The notes: generated by a model not told the origin, from the letters alone. DNA of 64,000 nucleotides from Gammaproteobacteria bacterium (GCA_026708185.1 JAPOVK010000016.1:124001-188000); one strand, 5' to 3'. Positions 1-8,964 are shown, counted from the first letter of the stretch. Made by a program: numbers and translations.

Positions 1-520
1 CCAGCGAGTAGCCCATCCACGCAGGCAACTCCGCCTCCGTGCCCGGGCGGTCCAAGTGGATGATGCGCGTGGAACTGGTGAACTCGTAAGCAGCAAAAAT
101 GGCGTCTTTCGATTGTACGAACTGGAACGGGAAGGGCATGTACGTCGCGCGCGGGATGCCCGGCATGTAGCACTTCACGGCCGGGTCGCGTCGCACCCAG
201 TCGGCGCGGTTCTCGTCGCGTACGGCGAGCGCCTCCGGGGTGTAGGGAATCGTGCCGCCGACGACCACGCTGCGACCTGCGGGAATGGCGCCCAGGGCAC
301 CCATCAGCGGGGCCGGGCCTTGCCGCGCCGCATGGTCCTCGAGATCCCAGTGGGCCGCACCCAGCGCTTGCCAGATGCCGTTGTAGTCCGGGTCGCCGTC
401 AGACGTCTTCGGCACGACATATCCGGTGGCCTCGGGTTCGGCCGGAGGAGGAGGAGCACAACCTGCTGCCAAGGCCAGCGCGAACACCACGCCGGATACC
501 GAGTAGAACAGTCGGCCCAT
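1..520 (-). CDS. Secreted lipoprotein of an uncharacterised family (3' end outside window)
   Basis: The frame opens at an ATG at 520 and runs off the left edge, so only the first 173 residues are visible. A strong Shine-Dalgarno (GGGGGAGG, 2-3 nt before the ATG) supports this start. The signal peptide ends in a lipobox (LAAG then Cys21), so the mature protein should be lipid-anchored in the periplasm or outer membrane. The mature part begins with DGDPDYNGIWQ and later carries KCYMPGIPRATYMPFPF. Both stretches are typical of a broad family of secreted bacterial proteins for which I know no established function. The gene is divergent from the crotonase at 633, and the 112-bp gap should hold both promoters. 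The product is recognised only at family level. Confidence 0.8.
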   Translation of the reverse strand, partial: MGRLFYSVSGVVFALALAAGCAPPPPAEPEATGYVVPKTSDGDPDYNGIWQALGAAHWDLEDHAARQGPAPLMGALGAIPAGRSVVVGGTIPYTPEALAVRDENRADWVRRDPAVKCYMPGIPRATYMPFPFQFVQSKDAIFAAYEFTSSTRIIHLDRPGTEAELPAWMGYSL

Positions 521-632
521 AACCTCCCCCAGTCGTGCAACCGTCCATCGAGCCTACTACAAACCCCGACGCGCTGCTCGCCGGGGGGCGCTGTGCGCGG
601 GTGTAAACTCCGCGCTTTTTCGAGGGGCAACC

Positions 633-1307
633 ATGTCCGAACTCGCAACCTATGAATTGCTCGACCACGTGGCCGTGGTGACCCTGGACGACGGCAAGGC
701 CAATGCCTTCAGCCCGGACATGATCGCATCCGTCAACAGCCTGCTCGACCGCGCCGAGGACGAGGCCAAGGCCGTCGTGCTCACGGGTCGGGCGGGGCTC
801 TTCTCGGGCGGTTTCGACCTGCGTGTCATTCGCGGTGACGACCCGGAAGCCGCGCGCATCATGAGCCTGGGCGGCGCCCGGTTGATGATGCGGCTCTACG
901 GTCTGCCGCTGCCCGTCGTGATAGCGGCCAGCGGCCACGCGATCGCCTTGGGTGCGTTCTGCCTGCTGACCGCCGACTACCGCCTCGGCACCGCCGGCGA
1001 TTTCCGTATCGGCTTGAACGAGACCGCCATCGGCATGAGTCTTCCGCCGTTCGGGCTGATGCTCGCCAGTGAGCGGCTATCAAAGCGCTACCTGACGCGC
1101 GCGGCGATCGCCGCAACCATGTTCTCACCCGAGGAAGCAAAGGACGCGGGCTTCCTCGACGAGGTGGTAGCAGCGGACGAGCTGAAGCACGCGGCCCTGG
1201 CTGCGGCTCGTGGGTTCCTCGATCTCGACGGCAGTGCCTATGCCGCGGTCAAGCAAGGCCTTCGCGGCGGGTCCATCGACGCGGTCCTCGCCGGACTGGA
1301 TGGGTAG
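633..1307 (+). CDS. Enoyl-CoA hydratase/isomerase (crotonase) family protein
   Basis: The product is a 224-residue crotonase-fold protein, slightly shorter than the usual 255-260. An N-terminal beta strand region (VAVVTLDDGKANAF) leads to the two oxyanion-hole segments, GLFSGGFDL and GHAIALGAF, which bind the acyl-CoA thioester. NETAIGM follows and places one acidic residue where hydratases carry their second catalytic glutamate. The first catalytic glutamate of true enoyl-CoA hydratases is not obvious, so the reaction could be hydration, isomerisation or thioester hydrolysis. The ATG at 633 has GAGGGG a few bases upstream. It is convergent with the next gene with only 16 bp between them. The family assignment is firm; the substrate is unknown. 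Confidence 0.88.
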   Translation: MSELATYELLDHVAVVTLDDGKANAFSPDMIASVNSLLDRAEDEAKAVVLTGRAGLFSGGFDLRVIRGDDPEAARIMSLGGARLMMRLYGLPLPVVIAASGHAIALGAFCLLTADYRLGTAGDFRIGLNETAIGMSLPPFGLMLASERLSKRYLTRAAIAATMFSPEEAKDAGFLDEVVAADELKHAALAAARGFLDLDGSAYAAVKQGLRGGSIDAVLAGLDG

Positions 1308-1323
1308 CAGGTTCGCGGTACCT

Positions 1324-2154
1324 TCAGTAGAAGGCGAATAGCCGCATCTCGCAGCTATGTCGCGGGGCCGCGTCCGCTCGCGGCTCCGGCAGTTCGAACG
1401 CGGTGTGCAACGTGTAGCGCGCACGCCCGTCCGTCGTGGAGTCGTAGACCTTGAAAAACAGCACCTCGTCCGGCGCCATGAACGGGTAGTAGAAGAACTG
1501 GTGTCGCGGGCTGTAGAGCGCCCGCCAGGTCTCGCCCACCCGGCCCGGGGCCGTGCGCGGAACCGGCACGAGGTCGTCTGCCGTCACGGTGCGTGCATCG
1601 GCGATGGCAATCGGGTCGGACTCGATGGGCCGTCCGATCGGCCGCCAAGCCTGGATGATCGCGAAGCGTCGGTCGAGTAGCTCATCCACCTCGTCAGGCA
1701 GCAAGTCGCGCACGCGTTTGCGCGCCGACCAGTGCGTATAGTCGTTGTGCACGCCGCGCGCTGGCGGCTTCAGGCCGGTGCTTCGACGCACGTCCGGGTC
1801 GCCGTGCCGAACGGTGTGATCGAAGATGTGGATTCGGCTCGCGCCGGTGCAACGCTCGGCCAGATCGGCCATGACTGGGTAGTACAGTCGCGTAACGCTG
1901 GCGGCGTCGAGGAAGTCGATCGTCGGTAAGGGACTGTGCCGAAGCTCGAAGCCGTGGACGTCCAGTGAAATCGCTTCGGGCCACGCCCGGCCATCGAACA
2001 CCGTCATCTCGTGCTGGGCCGACCCGCTGCCGCGGTTCCGGCCTTCAGACCCAGGAGTGGCTAGCTCGTAGTAGTACTTGTCGCCCCCGGGCGCCGCGTA
2101 GGCAAGCGATGCGCGGACGCTCGAAGTCTCCAACGTCGTTGCGGGCTCCGACAT
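1324..2154 (-). CDS. CmcJ/NvfI-type oxidoreductase
   Basis: The product is a 276-residue protein of the CmcJ/NvfI (asaB-like) family, which includes cephamycin 7-alpha-hydroxylase component CmcJ and fungal non-heme oxygenases. Family features visible are VHNDYTHWSARKRVRDLLP in the middle, IIQAWRPIGRPIESDPIAIAD, and near the C-terminus RHQFFYYPFMAPDEVLFFK followed by a short tail containing TLHTAFELP. The ATG at 2154 is preceded by AAGGGGATC, a better ribosome site than the upstream ATG at 2199, which would add 15 unconserved residues. The substrate cannot be predicted. No biosynthetic gene cluster is nearby, so a catabolic or tailoring role is equally possible. Confidence 0.8.
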   Translation of the reverse strand: MSEPATTLETSSVRASLAYAAPGGDKYYYELATPGSEGRNRGSGSAQHEMTVFDGRAWPEAISLDVHGFELRHSPLPTIDFLDAASVTRLYYPVMADLAERCTGASRIHIFDHTVRHGDPDVRRSTGLKPPARGVHNDYTHWSARKRVRDLLPDEVDELLDRRFAIIQAWRPIGRPIESDPIAIADARTVTADDLVPVPRTAPGRVGETWRALYSPRHQFFYYPFMAPDEVLFFKVYDSTTDGRARYTLHTAFELPEPRADAAPRHSCEMRLFAFY

Positions 2155-2274
2155 GATGATCCCCTTGGCGGCCGACGGTGAGATTATAGGCGGAACCACT
2201 CGAAAGCCTCCGCTCGAAACGTCGATCCAAGACGATACTGTGCACCTCGCGAACTACACGTAATGAAGACCGTG

Positions 2275-2490
2275 ATGGCCCTGAACATCAGAGACCGAAT
2301 TGCCGAGAAGCTCGCAGCGGCGACGCGGGCGTTGCGTGATCACTTGGTCAAGGTCCAACGGCGACGCGCCGGTCGCGACCTACGCGCCGAGCTTGACAAG
2401 ATCGCGCGACACTGTGCTTCCCTCCCGGTTGTCGACAACCGTGCACCCAATCACATTCTCGGCTACGACGACAACGGATTGCCGACTTGA
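2275..2490 (+). CDS. VapB-type antitoxin (Rv0623/PSK family), apparently without its toxin
   Basis: This small protein (71 residues from the ATG at 2275; another ATG lies at 2263) begins MALNIRDR. It continues with a basic helical DNA-binding region and ends ASLPVVDNRAPNHILGYD then DNGLPT. That ending is the toxin-neutralising tail seen in VapB antitoxins of the Rv0623 type. Normally a PIN-domain VapC gene overlaps the antitoxin stop. Here an ATG does overlap the TGA (TGATG at 2488-2492) and the first residues read MVVDDYANVLN, but no PIN domain follows and the convergent gene begins its 3' end at 2527. The gene is probably the remnant of a toxin-antitoxin pair. The ribosome site is weak (GAAG). 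Confidence 0.65.
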   Translation: MALNIRDRIAEKLAAATRALRDHLVKVQRRRAGRDLRAELDKIARHCASLPVVDNRAPNHILGYDDNGLPT

Positions 2491-2526
2491 TGGTGGTTGA
2501 CGATTACGCAAACGTACTGAACCCGC

Positions 2527-3033
2527 CTACGCCGGACGGTAGATCTTGCCGCGTTGCTTCACCGGCTCGAGCAGCGACCAGTCGCCCTGTTCCACCTCGA
2601 ACCCCTGCGGAAAGGGTGGGCGGGGCTCCATTTCCAAGGACTGCATGACGCGGTCGTCGCGGTAGTAGCACTGGAGGATGATGCTGATCAACGTGCGTTG
2701 GCCCGCGATCGCGCCCGGGTCGAATTCCCACTCGATGTGATCGAAGCCGCCCTCGGTGTTGCTGCGCTCGACGAAATCGGCGCGATCCGCCTCCGACAGC
2801 TCGGCGAACGGCACCCCGTACGCCGCCGCGGCCACGGTGTCCTGGAATCCGAGCCCGGGCCGCACCGCTTCGTAGTGCGGTCGTGCCGTCGCGAGGATGT
2901 CGGCGACGATTTGCGCATCGTCGGCGCCGGGCACGCCGTACTCCGCGCTCGCCGGGATGACCGCACCGGCGAACGCCGTAAGCGTGTGCTGCTCCGCGGC
3001 CGAAAACGGGTTGTCGCTCGCAATCGTCGTCAC
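2527..3033 (-). CDS. Gluconate 2-dehydrogenase subunit 3-like small subunit
   Basis: This 168-residue protein follows the GMC oxidoreductase gene by 10 bp in the same direction. It has the layout of the small subunit that accompanies membrane-linked GMC dehydrogenases: an N-terminal FSAAEQHTLTAFAGAVIPA followed by a helical region, and a C-terminal REWEF-like segment (IEWEFDPGAIAG). In characterised systems this subunit is the Tat-exported partner that helps the flavoprotein fold and reach the periplasm. Here no Tat motif is visible (the N-terminus is MTTIASDNPFS), so this complex may stay in the cytoplasm. The assignment rests on family resemblance and gene context. Confidence 0.72.
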   Translation of the reverse strand: MTTIASDNPFSAAEQHTLTAFAGAVIPASAEYGVPGADDAQIVADILATARPHYEAVRPGLGFQDTVAAAAYGVPFAELSEADRADFVERSNTEGGFDHIEWEFDPGAIAGQRTLISIILQCYYRDDRVMQSLEMEPRPPFPQGFEVEQGDWSLLEPVKQRGKIYRPA

Positions 3034-3043
3034 TGGAAGCTCC

Positions 3044-4642
3044 TCAATCGAACAGGTTGGCGAGGCGTCGCTTCATCGAGTCGGCGACATAAAGCGCCAG
3101 CGCCTGGATGGTGCGCGTCGGGTTCACGCCGGCGCTGGTCACGAAAATGCTGCCGTCGACGATGAACAGGTTCTTGACGTCGTGCGCGCGCCCCCACTCG
3201 TTGACCACGGACCGCTCGGGATCGGTCCCCATGCGCGCGGTGCCCATCAGGTGCCAGCCGCCGACGCCGATGGGCGCCTCGGTGATCACGTCGACGGCAC
3301 CGGCGGCTTCCAGCACCTCCGTCGCCCTAGCCACCGCGTGGTCGAGCATGCGCCGGCTGTTCTCGGACAGCGTGTAGTCGATCTTCGGCGCCGGGATGCC
3401 GTGGCCGTCGGTGAGCTCGGGGTCCAGCGTGACGGTGTTGTGCTCCTCCGGCAGGTCCTCGCAGATGCCGACCATGCCGGCGATTCGATTGAACAACTCC
3501 CGGTAGCGCTCGTGATGCCCCGCACCCCAGGGGATGCGCCCCGAGAACATGCCCGTTGCCGCGGTTGCGACCGGGCCGCGGCCGCGGTTGATCTCGTAGG
3601 TGTAGCCGCGGACGAACCCGCGGTCCTGGTCCGTCTCGTAGAACTCCTGGCTCCAGATGCACACCCCGGGCCCGCGGTAGCCGTCCAAGGGCTCATCGAA
3701 GATGCCCTGGATCGAGGCGTACGGGTGGAACATCAGGTTCTTGCCCACCAGGCCGCTTGAGTTCGCCAGGCCGTTGGGGAATGCGCCGGACTGTGAGTTG
3801 AGCAGCAAGCGCGGTGTGCCGACGCCGTTGCACGCGACGATGACCACCTGTGCGGCTTGGAATTGCTCGACGCCGTCGCGGTCGTAGTAGACGACGCCGG
3901 ACGCCATGCCGTCGGCGTTGACCGTGATCTCGCGTACTCGGCAGCGCGTCCTGACCTCGACGCCGGCGCGAACCGCGTGCGGCCAGTAGGTGATGTCGGT
4001 GCTCGCCTTGGCCCCTTGGGCACAGCCGCTGCTGCAAGCGCCGAGGTTGATGCAGCGGTCGCGGCCGTCGTACTCCGCGGTGGCGATCGCCGTGTCCGAC
4101 GGCCACCAGTGCCAGCCCATCTTGTTGAAGCCCCGGGCGATGGTTGCCCCCGACTTGCCGAGCGGCAGGGGCGGCAGGATGGCCTGCTTCGGCGGATACG
4201 CCGGATCGCCGCCTAGGCCGGACACCCCCATCATGCGGTCGTTCTCGGCGTAGAACGGCTCCAGCATGTCGTAGTCGATGGGCCAGTCATCCGCGACGCC
4301 GTCCAAGCTCTTGACCCTGAAGTCCGAGGGGTGGAAACGCGGGAAATGTCCGGCGTAGAGGATCGTGCTGCCCCCGACGGCGTTGAAGTTCGCGACAGAA
4401 ATCGGCGAGTTGGCGTCGTTGACCGGGTAGTCCGTCTCGCGTTTGCGCCGGTTCGGACTGATGCTCATGTCGCTGAAGGCCCGCGACTCCCAGTCCCGAC
4501 CGCTGCTCGGATACTCGGCCGGGTTCATCCAGTCGCCCTGCTCCAAACAGACGATTCGCATACGGGTCTCGGCCAGACTCCAGGCCACCGCCGCGCCCGA
4601 CGCGCCTGCGCCGACGATCAGTACGTCCACTGGTTCGGTCAC
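3044..4642 (-). CDS. GMC family oxidoreductase (FAD-dependent)
   Basis: The product is a 532-residue flavoprotein. The FAD-binding Rossmann motif GAGASG is at residues 11-16, the GMC signature region NAVGGSTILYAGHFPRF is near residue 90, and the C-terminal GMC domain contains GVGGWHLMGTARMGTDPE and GSIFVTSAGVNPTRTIQA. The histidine in GWHLMG is the likely catalytic base. Such enzymes oxidise alcohol or sugar hydroxyls and pass electrons to a quinone, a cytochrome or oxygen. CINLGACSSGCAQGAKAS adds a cysteine-rich loop common in the dehydrogenase branch. It sits between the sulfatase gene (115 bp upstream) and its small subunit (10 bp downstream). The substrate is unknown; an alcohol exposed after desulfation is an inference. 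Confidence 0.9.
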   Translation of the reverse strand: MTEPVDVLIVGAGASGAAVAWSLAETRMRIVCLEQGDWMNPAEYPSSGRDWESRAFSDMSISPNRRKRETDYPVNDANSPISVANFNAVGGSTILYAGHFPRFHPSDFRVKSLDGVADDWPIDYDMLEPFYAENDRMMGVSGLGGDPAYPPKQAILPPLPLGKSGATIARGFNKMGWHWWPSDTAIATAEYDGRDRCINLGACSSGCAQGAKASTDITYWPHAVRAGVEVRTRCRVREITVNADGMASGVVYYDRDGVEQFQAAQVVIVACNGVGTPRLLLNSQSGAFPNGLANSSGLVGKNLMFHPYASIQGIFDEPLDGYRGPGVCIWSQEFYETDQDRGFVRGYTYEINRGRGPVATAATGMFSGRIPWGAGHHERYRELFNRIAGMVGICEDLPEEHNTVTLDPELTDGHGIPAPKIDYTLSENSRRMLDHAVARATEVLEAAGAVDVITEAPIGVGGWHLMGTARMGTDPERSVVNEWGRAHDVKNLFIVDGSIFVTSAGVNPTRTIQALALYVADSMKRRLANLFD

Positions 4643-4757
4643 TGGTTCCCCCGTCCCCCGACTTGAGGCGGCTCAGTATGCACCGAAAAACCAGACCAGA
4701 GAGCCGCCTGCGCCTCCCGCTCCTCTCGCGGCGCACCCGGCGCACCAGCGCGAGCCT

Positions 4758-6398
4758 TCACGCCGCCTTGAAGCGTCTCCTGACGAGTGCCCAGTTCTCG
4801 GGATGGCGTTCGGCGACTCGATCGACCAACGCCTGGTTCGGCGCGTACCCGACGCGTTCGGCCTGACCGCGCCAATACCGCGCCATGGCCTCGACGCGGC
4901 GCCTCTCCGAGTCGGCGAGGTCGCGTTGTTCAGTGCGATCGTCGTCGATGTTGTAGAGCTCCCACTGGCGCGGATGGCGGTTGACGAGTTTCCACGGTCC
5001 GTCGCGTACCGCGCGGTTTCCTTCGTGTTCGAACCAGATTGGCTTGCCGCGCTGCCAGCCGCCGTCACGGAACGACGGCGCAAGGCTCGCCCCCTCCATC
5101 GGCTGGATCGCATGGTCGCCGACGCTCTCCGGATACCGGGCGCCGGCGACCTCCACGCACGTCGGCATGATGTCGGTGATGTGGATCGGGGCGTGGACGA
5201 TCGCGGGTGCTGCGATTCCGTCGGGCCAGTGCACGATGAAGGGCGTCGAGATGCCGCCCTCGTGCACCCACGACTTGTAGCGGCGAAAGGGGGTGTTGGA
5301 TGCATTCGCCCACGGCAGGTCGTAGGACATGAAAGTGTCGGCCGGCCCCGGCTTGAGGTGCGGCAGGTTGCCGACGTGCATCGGCCGGCCGTCCACGGTG
5401 GGCATGTTGTAGCGGTGCGGGGCCGGCGCGTCGGTGTCCTCCTTGAGGAATTCGGCGCAGCCACCGTTGTCGGACAGGAAGAAGATCAGCGTGTTGTCGA
5501 GAGCTTTGCGCCGGGAAAGCGTTGCGACGATGCCGCCGATCGCCTGGTCCATGCGGTCGATCTGGGCGGCATAGACGGCCATGCGTAGCGCCTCCCAGTC
5601 CGGATAGCGGCTCTGCCCGAACGGCCACGACTCGGTGTCGCGCGGACTGATCGTCCAGCGGCGATCGACGAGCCCGGCGTCGCGCTGGGTTTCGTGCCTA
5701 GCCGAGCGGATGGCGTCCCAGCCGCAGCGGTACACGTCGGCGTAGCGGGCGATGTCCTGCTCACGAGCGTGCAAGGGCCAATGCGGGGCCGTGAACGCGA
5801 CGTAGCCGAAGAACGGCGTCCCGGCATCGAGCGCGGCTTCGATCCGCGCGGTCGCGTTTTCGCCGATGGCGTCGGTGTAGTAGAAGTCCGGGGAGTCGGG
5901 GCGGATGTAGGACTCGCCGTCCATTAGCGAGTGCGGATTCCAGAACGAACCGGCGCCGTCCAGCGTGCCGTAGAAGTCGTCGAAGCCGCGCTGCGTCGGG
6001 GTCGGCCAACCCGGCTCGCCGGCTCGCCAGGTGTCGGGGCGCTGGGCGTCGTAGGCGTTGCCGACATGCCACTTGCCGGATAGGAACGTGCGGTAGCCCG
6101 CGCCCTTGAGCACCTCGGCGATGGTCACGCAGCGCTCGTTCAGGTAGCCCTGGTAGGCATCGGTGGAGCCGACGAGCGTGGTGGTCATCCAGCCAACGCC
6201 GGCCTGGTGCGGATTGAGGCCCGTCAGCAGGGCCGCGCGCGACGGGCAGCAGCGCGCGGAGTTGTACATCTGCGTATAGCGGAGTCCGTTCGTCCCGAGC
6301 GCGTCGAGGTTGGGGGTGCGGATCTCCGAACCGTAGCAGCCGATGTCCGAGAAGCCCATGTCGTCGGCGAGGACGAGTAGGATGTTCGGCTTGGTCAT
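4758..6398 (-). CDS. Sulfatase (formylglycine-dependent, arylsulfatase family)
   Basis: The product is a 546-residue sulfatase. Metal-binding Asp12-Asp13 sit in VLADDMG, and the active-site motif C-C-P-S-R at residues 50-54 (followed by AALLTG) makes Cys50 the residue oxidised to formylglycine by FGE. Further family marks are GYRTFLSGKWHVG and a C-terminal WKLVNRHPRQWELYNI-type strand. The open frame continues far upstream, but the ATG at 6398, directly before TKPNILLVLADDMG, is the natural start. The stop of the preceding phosphotransferase gene is only 8 bp away, so the two are cotranscribed. No signal peptide is visible, suggesting cytoplasmic action on an imported sulfate ester. No FGE or anaerobic sulfatase-maturating gene is in the window. 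Confidence 0.92.
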   Translation of the reverse strand: MTKPNILLVLADDMGFSDIGCYGSEIRTPNLDALGTNGLRYTQMYNSARCCPSRAALLTGLNPHQAGVGWMTTTLVGSTDAYQGYLNERCVTIAEVLKGAGYRTFLSGKWHVGNAYDAQRPDTWRAGEPGWPTPTQRGFDDFYGTLDGAGSFWNPHSLMDGESYIRPDSPDFYYTDAIGENATARIEAALDAGTPFFGYVAFTAPHWPLHAREQDIARYADVYRCGWDAIRSARHETQRDAGLVDRRWTISPRDTESWPFGQSRYPDWEALRMAVYAAQIDRMDQAIGGIVATLSRRKALDNTLIFFLSDNGGCAEFLKEDTDAPAPHRYNMPTVDGRPMHVGNLPHLKPGPADTFMSYDLPWANASNTPFRRYKSWVHEGGISTPFIVHWPDGIAAPAIVHAPIHITDIMPTCVEVAGARYPESVGDHAIQPMEGASLAPSFRDGGWQRGKPIWFEHEGNRAVRDGPWKLVNRHPRQWELYNIDDDRTEQRDLADSERRRVEAMARYWRGQAERVGYAPNQALVDRVAERHPENWALVRRRFKAA

Positions 6399-6406
6399 CG
6401 CCGGGG

Positions 6407-7417
6407 TCAGCCGAGGAGTTCGAGTGCGCGGTCGATGAGAGGTGCCATCGACAGCGCCGTCACCTCCCACGATGGATCCACGCGCTTGCCGCGTCGATGC
6501 AGACTCAGGTTGAACCCGGTAATGATGGCGAACTTGTACGCCGCCAGCGCCCGGAACCAGTTCAGATCCGGCAGCCGGTCGCCGTACGCTTCGACATACA
6601 GCGCCATGAGTGTCTCGGGGTCGAGGAACATGGGGCGCTCGCCCGTGCCTTTCGCCCACGCTCCGCGGTCGCTGAACGTGCAGATCCAGCCCACGTCGTT
6701 CAACGTCGCGCCGATACCGGTCAGCTCCCAGTCGATGACGGCGAGCAGCTTGGGCGTGCCCGTGACAGCTGCATCGAAGAACAGGTTGGAGGTCTGGAAG
6801 TCGCCGTGGAAGATGCCGACCGGAGCGTCGGTGGGCAGCGTGTCCAGGAGGCGCCGGCGGCAATCCGGGGCCCGGCCTAGCAGTTCGGGATCCGCGGCGC
6901 GTTCGTAGAATCGGTCCCAGCGCTCCACGTCCTCGGCGAACGGTACCGCCTCGCCGAGGTAGGGCGCTTGGGTTGCGTCCACCTTGTGGATGCCGGCCAA
7001 CGCAGTCATGACCTGCCGCCCCATGTCCGCGCACTGCTGTTCGGAAAGCGCGGCGGCCCACTCGCCGGGGCCTAGCCGAATGACGTCGCCGTCGAGCTTG
7101 GGCACCACGAAATACGGGCAACCGAACCAGTCCAGGTCCTTCCCAGACCAGCGCACCGAGCAGTGCGGCACTTCGGTTCCGTCAAGGGCATTCAGGGCCT
7201 CGACCTGGCGCAGCACGTCGGCCGTGCCGCGCCAGTTGACGTTCGGCGGCGGCAGGCGGATGAACCACGACTCGATCCCTGAACCTAAGGCCACGCTGAA
7301 ACCGTAGGAAAACCCCGCGTGGCCCGGCATCGTGTGCACATCGAAGACGCGCACGGCACGACCGTACTTGGCCGCACAGAATGGGCCGAGGCGGGACTCC
7401 AGTTCGGCCAGGTCCAC
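6407..7417 (-). CDS. Phosphotransferase family protein (APH/choline kinase fold)
   Basis: This 336-residue protein has an aminoglycoside-phosphotransferase-like fold. The catalytic loop reads FHGDFQTSNLFF (Asp206 as base, Asn211 metal-binding) and is followed by VIDWELTGIG (Asp229, metal ligand). The sequence is closest in style to the phosphotransferases that accompany acyl-CoA dehydrogenases and acyl-CoA synthetases in lipid or aromatic catabolism, rather than to antibiotic resistance kinases. Its neighbours support that: the acyl-CoA synthetase gene ends 5 bp upstream and the sulfatase starts 8 bp downstream. The phosphate acceptor is unknown; a hydroxylated acid or CoA thioester is a reasonable guess. 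Confidence 0.87.
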   Translation of the reverse strand: MDLAELESRLGPFCAAKYGRAVRVFDVHTMPGHAGFSYGFSVALGSGIESWFIRLPPPNVNWRGTADVLRQVEALNALDGTEVPHCSVRWSGKDLDWFGCPYFVVPKLDGDVIRLGPGEWAAALSEQQCADMGRQVMTALAGIHKVDATQAPYLGEAVPFAEDVERWDRFYERAADPELLGRAPDCRRRLLDTLPTDAPVGIFHGDFQTSNLFFDAAVTGTPKLLAVIDWELTGIGATLNDVGWICTFSDRGAWAKGTGERPMFLDPETLMALYVEAYGDRLPDLNWFRALAAYKFAIITGFNLSLHRRGKRVDPSWEVTALSMAPLIDRALELLG

Positions 7418-7422
7418 GGCGG

Positions 7423-8964
7423 TCAGACCGGCGCCGGCCCCGGGAACTGGTCGCGTAGCACGCGCTTTAAGATCTTGCCGCTCGGATTGCGCGGCAGCGC
7501 CTCGACGAACACCGCCCCTTTCGGCTGCTTGAAGCCGGCAAGCTTGCCGCGGCAGAAGTTTAGGACGTCCGCTTCGGTGAGCGCCTCATCACCCTTCACA
7601 ACGACGGCGAAGGGTGATTCGCCCCACTTCTCGCTCGGCTGCCCGATCACGCCCGCCTCGACGATGTCGGGATGCGTCTGCAGCACCTTCTCGATCTCGG
7701 CCGGGTAGACGTTCTCGCCGCCCGAGATGACCATGTCCTTGATGCGGTCCTCGATGGTGATGAACCCGTCCGCATCCATGCGCGCCACGTCGCCGGTGTG
7801 CAGCCAGCCGTCGACGATGGTCTCCGCGGTGGCCTCGGGCCGATTCCAGTACTCGCGCATGATGTGCGGGCCGGCGACCAGTACTTCGCCAGGCACGTCA
7901 GGCGGGCAATCGGTACCGTCGGGGGCGACGATGCGCACGTCGGTGTGGAAGAACGCCTTGCCGGTGGAACCGATGCGCTTGAGCGCATTCTCCGGATCGA
8001 TGAGTGCCGCGGGGCCGCAGGACTCGGTCAGGCCGTAGATCTGGTGCACCTCGATGCCGATCTCCGCACACGCCTCGATCAGCGACTCCGGCACCGGCGC
8101 GGCACCGGACATGCACCAACGCCACTGGGAGAAGTCGTAGCGCTCGATGTTGGGAACCTGCAGCATGAAAGTGAGCATCGCCGGCACGGCGAGGCCGATG
8201 GTGATTTTCTCCTGGTCGATCAGTTCCCAAACCCGCACCGGGTCGAAACTGCGCATCACGACGCTCGTGACGCCTCGGTAGACGTTGAGCGTGATCGGCG
8301 TGAGCGCGCCGACGTGAAACATCGGCAGCGGCGACAGGAACCGGTCGTTCTCGCGGTAGTAGGTGCTGGCGGCGATGGTGATGCAGCCCCAGATGCACGT
8401 GTTGTGGGTGTGAACTACGCCCTTGGGAAGCCCCGTCGTGCCGGACGTGTACATGATGTAGACCATGTCGTCGTCCGATGCGCCGATTTCGGGTTCCGCA
8501 TCGCTCGCGGCGTCGCGGAATGCCCGGTAGTCCGTGCCGAAGTAGGCGACCTCGCCGTTGGCGACCTGCAGCCAGTTGCGGATATCCGTCTTGTCGCCTC
8601 GGCCGTGCAGTTCGGCCACCGTGTCGACGAAGTCGTCGTCGAAGACGAGGCGCGTGGCGCCGCTGTCCTTCAGGATGAACTCCAGTTCGTCCGCCACCAG
8701 CCGCCAGTTCAGGGGCACGACCACGGCACCGATCTTGCCGAGAGCGAAGAACAACTCAACGAACTCGGGGCTGTTCATGAGCAGGAGGGCGACCCGTTCG
8801 CCCTTCTCGATGCCGGCCGCGCGGAACGCGTTGGCCGTACGATTGGCACGCGCGTTGAGTTCGGCGAAGGTCAAGCGCTCGCCGCCATCCCCGTCGACAT
8901 AGGCCTCCAGTTCCGGCATCAGGAAAGCGCGCTTGGTGAGCCACCAGCCGATGTTGTTCTCCAC
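7423..8964 (-). CDS. AMP-dependent acyl-CoA synthetase/ligase
   Basis: The product is a 513-residue member of the ANL superfamily that activates a carboxylic acid to acyl-AMP and then to acyl-CoA. Motif A3, YTSGTTGLPKG, is at residues 172-182; A5 reads YGLTESCGP, the A8 hinge includes WLHTGDVARMDADGFI and IEDRIKDMVISGGENVYP, and the catalytic lysine is in PRNPSGKILKRVLR (A10). I chose the GTG at 8964 because GGAGG lies six bases upstream; the open frame extends to 9090 but that segment has no family similarity. It heads the operon with the phosphotransferase, sulfatase and GMC genes. Medium-chain or aromatic acids are plausible substrates. Confidence 0.9.
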   Translation of the reverse strand: MENNIGWWLTKRAFLMPELEAYVDGDGGERLTFAELNARANRTANAFRAAGIEKGERVALLLMNSPEFVELFFALGKIGAVVVPLNWRLVADELEFILKDSGATRLVFDDDFVDTVAELHGRGDKTDIRNWLQVANGEVAYFGTDYRAFRDAASDAEPEIGASDDDMVYIMYTSGTTGLPKGVVHTHNTCIWGCITIAASTYYRENDRFLSPLPMFHVGALTPITLNVYRGVTSVVMRSFDPVRVWELIDQEKITIGLAVPAMLTFMLQVPNIERYDFSQWRWCMSGAAPVPESLIEACAEIGIEVHQIYGLTESCGPAALIDPENALKRIGSTGKAFFHTDVRIVAPDGTDCPPDVPGEVLVAGPHIMREYWNRPEATAETIVDGWLHTGDVARMDADGFITIEDRIKDMVISGGENVYPAEIEKVLQTHPDIVEAGVIGQPSEKWGESPFAVVVKGDEALTEADVLNFCRGKLAGFKQPKGAVFVEALPRNPSGKILKRVLRDQFPGPAPV

